Source: Streptomyces nymphaeiformis
Lineage (GTDB): Bacteria > Actinomycetota > Actinomycetes > Streptomycetales > Streptomycetaceae
Direction: 5' to 3'
Length of the DNA stretch: 64,000 bases
Assembly: GCF_014203895.1 (NCBI RefSeq)
Contig: NZ_JACHJY010000012.1
Span: 231,949-295,948, forward strand
Under the pieces are notes generated by a model, which worked only from the letters and a program-made list of their open reading frames with translations, searched no databases and was not told the origin of the DNA. A program made the position numbers and the translations under genes. This document shows positions 59,999-64,000 of this stretch, piece by piece; position 1 is the stretch's first letter; every line of letters starts with the position of its first letter.

Positions 59999-60095
59999 GT
60001 TCACCATGGAGACGCGGGTGGTTCATTTGATCGGGGAGCCCGGGTGGCTCGCGTCGCCCAGAGTTCACCTGGGGGAAAGTGCCGGTTCACATCAG
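59999..60095. promoter_or_regulatory. Two PHO-box pairs in the phoRP/phoU intergenic region
   Basis: GTTCA-type direct repeat units occur at 59999 and 60021, and again at 60063 and 60085. Each pair is exactly 22 bp apart, that is two 11-nt units, the spacing of PhoP-bound direct repeats (GTTCACC). They serve the divergent phoRP and phoU promoters. Confidence 0.8.
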
Positions 60096-60189
60096 GGGGT
60101 GGAACCCGACGCACAGGGGGCCGAACGTGGGAGCGTGGGGGTCCGAAGCCCCACCCGGACCCCGGAGTTTTGCGGAAAGAGGGACATCC

Positions 60190-60870
60190 ATGCGGGACGC
60201 GTACCACGAGGAACTGGACTCGATCGGCGAGGGCCTGGTCGAGATGGCCCGGCTCGTCGGGTCGGCGATCGGGCGCGCCACGACGGCGATGCTCGACGCG
60301 GATCTCAAGCTCGCGGAGAGCGTGATCGCGGCGGACCAGAAGGTCGACGACCTGCAGCACGACCTGGAGGCGCGGGCGATAGCGCTGCTCGCCCGGCAGC
60401 AGCCGGTGGCGACGGACCTGCGGATCGTGGTGACCTCGCTGCGCATGAGCGCCGACCTGGAGCGCTCCGGCGACCTGGCGCAGCACGTCGCGAAGCTGGC
60501 GCGGCTGCGGTTCCCGGACACTGCGGTGCCGCGGGACCTGCACGCGACCATCCTGGAGATGGGTCAGCTGGCGCAGCGCCTGATGGCGAAGGCGGCGGAG
60601 GTCATCATCACGAAGGACGTCGACCTGGCGCTCCAGCTGGAGCAGGACGACGACGAGATGGACCTGCTGCACCGGACGCTCTTCCAGCACCTGATGGACG
60701 ACCGCTGGAAGCACGGCATCGAGACGGCCGTGGACGTGACGCTGCTCGGCCGCTACTACGAGCGGTTCGCGGACCACGCGGTGTCGGTGGCGAAGCGCGT
60801 CGTGTACCTGGTGACGGGTGAGCACGCGGACGAGCTGCAGCCCGCGGACGCGCCGGTGGAGGGCGCATAG
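60190..60870 (+). CDS. phoU: Phosphate-signalling accessory protein PhoU
   Basis: This 226-aa protein consists of two three-helix bundles with the PhoU metal-cluster patterns: ARAIALLARQQPVATDLRIV, SADLERSGDLAQHVAKLARL and RYYERFADHAVSVAKRVVYL. It dampens PhoR activity when phosphate is plentiful. ATG 60190 lies after GAAAGAGGG. Divergent from phoRP across the PHO boxes. Confidence 0.95.
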   Translation: MRDAYHEELDSIGEGLVEMARLVGSAIGRATTAMLDADLKLAESVIAADQKVDDLQHDLEARAIALLARQQPVATDLRIVVTSLRMSADLERSGDLAQHVAKLARLRFPDTAVPRDLHATILEMGQLAQRLMAKAAEVIITKDVDLALQLEQDDDEMDLLHRTLFQHLMDDRWKHGIETAVDVTLLGRYYERFADHAVSVAKRVVYLVTGEHADELQPADAPVEGA

Positions 60871-60961
60871 GCGCACGGGCGCCGATGCGCCGTTGATGCG
60901 CCGGTCCGAGTGGGCATGCAATGGGGGGAGGCGAAGCTCGCCTCGACTAGGGAGGGACCCC

Positions 60962-61114
60962 ATGGCCGAATCCCCCATGACGACCGACTCCACGCCGGAG
61001 GCGCCGCGCGAGGCGGTGTACCTGCCGGTGCTCGGCGCCTGCGGCTGCGGCTCGGGCTGCGGCTGCGGCTGCCAGTCGGGCTCGCCGTGCCAGTGCGGGG
61101 GCTGCTCGGGCTGA
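60962..61114 (+). CDS. 50-aa Cys/Gly-rich peptide, possible metal-binding protein
   Basis: This short protein starts at ATG 60962 after GGGAGGGACCCC. Its first half is acidic (MTTDSTPEAPREAVYLPVLG); the second half holds eight Cys within 24 residues, mostly as CGC and CxC patterns (GACGCGSGCGCGCQSG, SPCQCGGC). Such spacing resembles metallothionein-like clusters that bind zinc or copper. It follows phoU by 91 bp in the same direction and is closed by a strong terminator. Function not known to me. Confidence 0.75.
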   Translation: MAESPMTTDSTPEAPREAVYLPVLGACGCGSGCGCGCQSGSPCQCGGCSG

Positions 61115-61119
61115 CCGAT

Positions 61120-61157
61120 AAGAGGAGTGGGGTGCGACCACGCACCCCACTCCTCTT
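61120..61157. terminator. Bidirectional terminator
   Basis: A perfect 17-bp stem (61120-61136 with 61141-61157) has a 4-nt loop, right after the Cys-rich gene and before a convergent gene. Confidence 0.92.
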
Positions 61158-61167
61158 GTATGCCGGG

Positions 61168-61647
61168 CTATACGTCGAGCTCTATGTCGAGCACGCCGAC
61201 GGTCTGCCCGCCGCTGACCTCGCCGGTCGTACGGAATCCCAGCCGCTCGTAGAAGGCGCCGGGGCCGTCCTCGCCGGGCTCCCAGGTCACATAGAAGTGC
61301 CGCTCGCCGCGCCGGCGCAGTTCGTCGCGTACGGCCTCGACGGCGAAGCGCCCGTACCCCTTGCCCTGGCCGGCGGCGTCGATGTTGAGCCGCCAGAGCC
61401 CGCTGCGCCGGTCGCCGGGGTCCTCGTCCTCGTTCCAGGGGATGTCGAGGAAGGCCATGAGGAAGCCGACGAGCCGATCACCGTCGAAGACCAGCCGGGG
61501 CCAGGCGTTCTCCCCGAAGGCGTACGCCTCCGCGAGGGATTTCACGACGGGGGCGACGTTGCGCTCCTGATGGGGGTGGACGCGCAGCGCGAGTGCGGCG
61601 TCGATGGTGGCGGGGGTGACCTGCTCCAGGCGGAGTGACGTGCTCAT
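61168..61647 (-). CDS. GNAT-family acetyltransferase
   Basis: This 159-aa protein has LRLEQVTPATIDAALALRVH at the start, the acetyl-CoA loop in IDAAGQGKGYGRFAVEAVRD (GQGKGYG, about residues 93-112) and GAFYERLGFRTTGE. The N-terminal region resembles spermidine/BltD-like acetyltransferases. Substrate unknown. Confidence 0.9.
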   Translation of the reverse strand: MSTSLRLEQVTPATIDAALALRVHPHQERNVAPVVKSLAEAYAFGENAWPRLVFDGDRLVGFLMAFLDIPWNEDEDPGDRRSGLWRLNIDAAGQGKGYGRFAVEAVRDELRRRGERHFYVTWEPGEDGPGAFYERLGFRTTGEVSGGQTVGVLDIELDV

Positions 61648-61740
61648 GCGCTGGACGGTAACGGCCCCCCACGGTCCCCGCCCACGATTATCGGACGGGG
61701 AGGCGTGCGAGGGGTCCGGGGGAAGCCCGCCGGGCCGGGG

Positions 61741-62094
61741 CTACGGCTGGAAGAACACCACCGAACGCAGCTTCAGCCTGTCGCTGGCCGGGCGGCCGTG
61801 GGGGCGGAGGGTCCAGTCGTCGCCGGAGCAGTCGGGCCCGGTGAAGACGATCGCGTACTCGTCGGTGTCGTTGTGCGGCGCGAACGCGGGCTCGGAGGCG
61901 GCCGGGTCGGCGACCTCGGGGAGCGTGACGCACTCACCGCTCGGCGGGTCGAGCAGCGTCGCCCGCTGCGTCTCGCCGCCGAGGCCGACGAAGGAGTAGC
62001 CGAACTCGCCGGTGGCGGCCTGGGCGGGGGAGGCCAGGCCGGCGGTGAGGGCGAGGGCGCCGCAGACGGCGGCGAGGGAGTGGCGGAGACGCAC
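61741..62094 (-). CDS. Small secreted protein of unknown function
   Basis: This 117-aa protein has a signal peptide (RLRHSLAAVCGALALTAGLA, cleavage AQA-AT). The mature part is about 90 residues with two cysteines (SGECVT, GPDCSGDDW) and many beta-prone segments. I do not recognise a family. GTG 62094 was chosen because the signal peptide starts there. Confidence 0.8.
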   Translation of the reverse strand: MRLRHSLAAVCGALALTAGLASPAQAATGEFGYSFVGLGGETQRATLLDPPSGECVTLPEVADPAASEPAFAPHNDTDEYAIVFTGPDCSGDDWTLRPHGRPASDRLKLRSVVFFQP

Positions 62095-62216
62095 GGGGTT
62101 CTCGTTTCGATGGAGACGACCAAGGTCGTCCCATCCCTGACCCCGTCCCCCACCCGGTAAGCGGCGCACGGCTGCCGGAAGGTTTCGCCCTCACTCTGAC
62201 GGCGGAGAGGACCCCG

Positions 62217-62882
62217 TTACGGGGTGAAGACCTCTTCCAGTTGATGAATCGCCCCGTCGTCCCCGACCTGGTACCGGAAGACGAGCCCCGAGTCGGGGTG
62301 GGCCTTCACCCAGTCGATCAGCTCCTGCACGCCGATGCGCTGGTTCTCGGTGCTGGTGACGATCGGGTTGGTGGCGGTGACGTACGCGGCCTGGTCGAGG
62401 GCCCAGCGGCTCTCCTCGCCGGTGACGACGAACGGCGCTCCGTCGGAGTCGGGCGACCCGCAGCCCCAAGCCCCGTGCTGGACGACGAGGTTGACCTTCC
62501 CGGTGCTGCCGTCGAGCTCCTCGATCCGGTAGAGGGCGAACTCGTGGGGGTCGACCTCGTCGGGCCCGGGCGTCGAGTCGACACAGCCGGCGTCGGCCGG
62601 GGTGGGCTTCGGCGCGGACGTGGGCGTGGAGGCGGGCGCGGAAGTCGTCGCGGCGACGGGCTTCTTCACGACGGGAGCAACGGTGTGGACGGCGGTGGGA
62701 GCGGTGCCGGGGCCGGCGTCCCCGCCCGATCCGGGAGCGGCGGTACCGGCGGCAGGCGCGGCGGTCGTGCGCGGCGCGGCACCACCGGCGGCGGCACCGC
62801 CCTGCTGGCACCCGGTGAGCACGGCGGCCAGCGCACCGGCGGCGAGCACGAGGACGGCGGGTCTGAGACGGTCGGCGTTCAT
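62217..62882 (-). CDS. Lipoprotein of unknown function
   Basis: This 221-aa protein has a lipobox LTGC (Cys about 25), an Ala/Pro/Thr-rich linker (about 30-100), and a globular domain (about 101-221) with two Cys and EEVFTP at the very end. No family is recognised with confidence. GGGGGA precedes ATG 62882. Confidence 0.85.
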   Translation of the reverse strand: MNADRLRPAVLVLAAGALAAVLTGCQQGGAAAGGAAPRTTAAPAAGTAAPGSGGDAGPGTAPTAVHTVAPVVKKPVAATTSAPASTPTSAPKPTPADAGCVDSTPGPDEVDPHEFALYRIEELDGSTGKVNLVVQHGAWGCGSPDSDGAPFVVTGEESRWALDQAAYVTATNPIVTSTENQRIGVQELIDWVKAHPDSGLVFRYQVGDDGAIHQLEEVFTP

Positions 62883-63025
62883 AGGGAAGTCCCCCTGTTC
62901 ACGGGCGACCACCACACGGCCACCCCTCGCCCGGGAACGTAGCAACGCCGCTCCCCGGACACAGCACCTCGCCCCGCGATGTCACACACCTGGTACCTCC
63001 CCAGCACCCGGGCGGAACGAAGAAA

Positions 63026-63057
63026 CCCCCGACCGCGGAGGAACCGCAGGTCGGGGG
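63026..63057 (-). terminator. Terminator for a minus-strand transcript
   Basis: cccccgacc (63026-63034) pairs with ggtcggggg (63049-63057), extended by an inner gcgg/ccgc. On the minus strand it is followed by TTTCTTCG. Confidence 0.7.
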
Positions 63058-63357
63058 CCCGTGGGAAGGCGCAGGGGTTACTTCTTCTTGCCCTGGGTCT
63101 GGCGGGCCCGTTTTCCACCCCTGGTCAGAGGGTCGCGCACCCCGAGTGACCTGCGATCGAACGGTCGTAGTTGGTCGTTGTTGGTGGCTGCTGGTCGCTG
63201 CCGGAGGGCCCAGAGAGGGCCCAGCCAACCCGGCCTGCGGTAGCTGGCCGTTGCGCCGAAGGGCAAGGCTCCGGGCAGGCGCCCCAGCATCGCAGAACAC
63301 GTTTCATCACCTGCCCCGGTCGTGAAGACTCGGGGCACAACAACCGATAGGGCAGAC
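63058..63357. other. Interval with possible 3' end of a truncated minus-strand gene
   Basis: Just upstream of the terminator the minus strand reads GKRARQTQGKKK then TAA (63078-63080). This looks like a genuine basic C-terminus, but nothing convincing continues beyond about 63130. It may be the end of a gene cut by insertion of the element to the right; no intact gene or tRNA is seen here. Confidence 0.4.
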
Positions 63358-63678
63358 ATGTTGAGCGTCGGCGAATCTGGGCGAGAGGTTGCGGACATCA
63401 GCCTCACTCGAAGGCAGGGCGGCAAGGTCGAGGTCTTCCTGGACTGCCTGAGAGGCGCCAAGCTCGGTGACGGCACGGCAGGACTCCACGGCACCCTGCC
63501 GGAAGCTGTGGCGCGCGAAATGCTCGTGAAGGCTGTACGCGAGACGCCCTGGCTCCAAGAAGCGCTTGCGGTCGAAATGGTCACGCGGCTGGTGGCCGAG
63601 GGAACCGGTGGAGACGACTTCGAAGCCTCGCCCACCAAGACCACTCCGAAGAAAACGGGGCGACCGTCAACGCATTGA
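63358..63678 (+). CDS. Small protein of unknown function, probable mobile-element gene
   Basis: This 106-aa protein (MLSVGESGREVADISLTRR..., LVKAVRETPWLQEALAVEMV, then a Thr/Lys-rich tail) has lower GC and less biased codons than the core genes to its left. No family recognised. AGGG is 5 nt upstream of ATG 63358; an in-frame GTG 63322 is an alternative. It is followed by the repeat cluster. Confidence 0.6.
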   Translation: MLSVGESGREVADISLTRRQGGKVEVFLDCLRGAKLGDGTAGLHGTLPEAVAREMLVKAVRETPWLQEALAVEMVTRLVAEGTGGDDFEASPTKTTPKKTGRPSTH

Positions 63679-63688
63679 TGTTGAGGCC

Positions 63689-63797
63689 CTACTGGCTACT
63701 AGCTACTGGTCTACTGGCTAAAGCCCAGCTCAGGAAGGTGGGTGGGCAGTAGAGGGCCGCTCTACTGGCTACTGGAAAGGTTGCCAGTAGCCAGTAG
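63689..63797. repeat. Iteron-like repeat cluster with a perfect hairpin
   Basis: Copies of ctactggct(act) occur at 63689-63700, 63711-63719 and 63762-63773, with a variant ctactggt at 63703-63710, and inverted at 63784-63797. The last two form a perfect 14-bp inverted repeat (ctactggctactgg / ccagtagccagtag) around 8 bp. The arrangement suits an origin of replication or a transfer or attachment region of an integrative element. Confidence 0.75.
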
Positions 63798-63906
63798 GCA
63801 GTGCCGAACACCTGCGGCAGTGTGGAGTTCAGGGGGCGCTTTTCAAGGGGCGGCGACGGCCGCCCCCGTTCACCCACTCTTGAAAAGCCTCCTACTGATC
63901 TTTTCG

Positions 63907-64000
63907 TTAGTTCCATGGGGTTGGCGGGTGGAGGGTAAGGCCCGTGTGGGCGAGGAAGGACCAAGGCAGCTGCGGGTTCTGGTTGATGCGGTGGATGCCC
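63907..64000 (-). CDS. 3' end of a minus-strand gene running off the window
   Basis: The last codons read GIHRINQNPQLPWSFLAHTG, then LTLHPPTPWN and TAA at 63909-63907. Composition is protein-like and the frame is open to the window edge. The family cannot be named from 31 residues; next to iteron-like repeats, a replication or element-specific protein is possible. Confidence 0.55.
   Translation of the reverse strand, partial: GIHRINQNPQLPWSFLAHTGLTLHPPTPWN

Noticed and set aside
63078..63644. A 188-codon minus-strand frame at the right end
   Set aside because: Most of it is antisense to the small gene at 63358; only the last dozen residues look like a real C-terminus, reported as uncertain.
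63689..63797. Repeat cluster considered as CRISPR
   Set aside because: Units are about 9-14 bp, irregularly spaced and partly inverted, with no constant repeat/spacer pattern.

Overview
The window is high-GC actinobacterial chromosome, almost certainly Streptomyces. The evidence is strong third-position G/C bias, many GTG starts, and a gene set typical of that genus: carD-ispD-ispF-cysS-rlmB, phoRP/phoU, msiK, nagKA, cdgB and an HbpS/SenS/SenR-type haem-sensing locus. The names are family recognitions made by reading the sequence; no database search was run.

Region 1 (1-12.7 kb) is accessory. It opens with an ECF sigma factor coupled to a membrane-anchored Pro-rich protein and divergent from a membrane-anchored Ser/Thr kinase. 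Next comes a minus-strand RiPP-like operon (about 7.05-3.2 kb): a 59-aa protein, a radical SAM/SPASM maturase broken by one extra base, a 61-aa precursor with two FDNRPTWD repeats ending in WSKKS, a pentapeptide-repeat protein, an unknown HxD...H protein and an acetyltransferase. A divergent XRE/TPR regulator, a 117-aa repeat protein and a RepL-like winged-helix protein beside dense palindromes follow. Near-identical fragments of one nucleotidyltransferase/acetyltransferase pair lie on both sides (2.17-2.38 kb and 10.88-11.43 kb, same orientation), so the island sits between direct repeats.

Region 2 (12.3-31.5 kb) is mostly conserved Streptomyces chromosome: HxlR/oxidoreductase pair, secreted M6 metalloprotease, trehalose phosphatase, DUF3263, sugar-binding lipoprotein, nagKA with a DasR-type site, PfkB kinase, diguanylate cyclase CdgB with a low-complexity insertion in its GGDEF domain and a BldD-type palindrome upstream, flavin reductase, ArfB, TerD, an M1 peptidase, and HbpS with SenS-SenR.

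Region 3 (31.6-47.2 kb) mixes redox enzymes, an ABC exporter with a two-component pair, a second pentapeptide-repeat protein, acetyltransferases and an APH-type kinase. It also holds a notable pair: an Mrr-type nuclease fused to a TerD domain, next to a lower-GC multi-spanning membrane protein.

Region 4 (47.4-62.9 kb) is core: tRNA-Thr(UGU), msiK with a second DasR-type site, a nucleotidyltransferase, DoxX protein, rlmB, cysS, ispF, ispD, carD, phoP-phoR divergent from phoU with two PHO-box pairs, a 50-aa Cys/Gly-rich peptide and small secreted proteins. The nag genes and msiK, 29 kb apart, both carry dre-like sites and so probably belong to one aminosugar/sugar-uptake regulon.

Region 5 (63-64 kb) looks like the edge of an integrative element: a small unknown gene, a cluster of ctactggct repeats with a perfect 14-bp hairpin, and the 3' end of a minus-strand gene running off the window.
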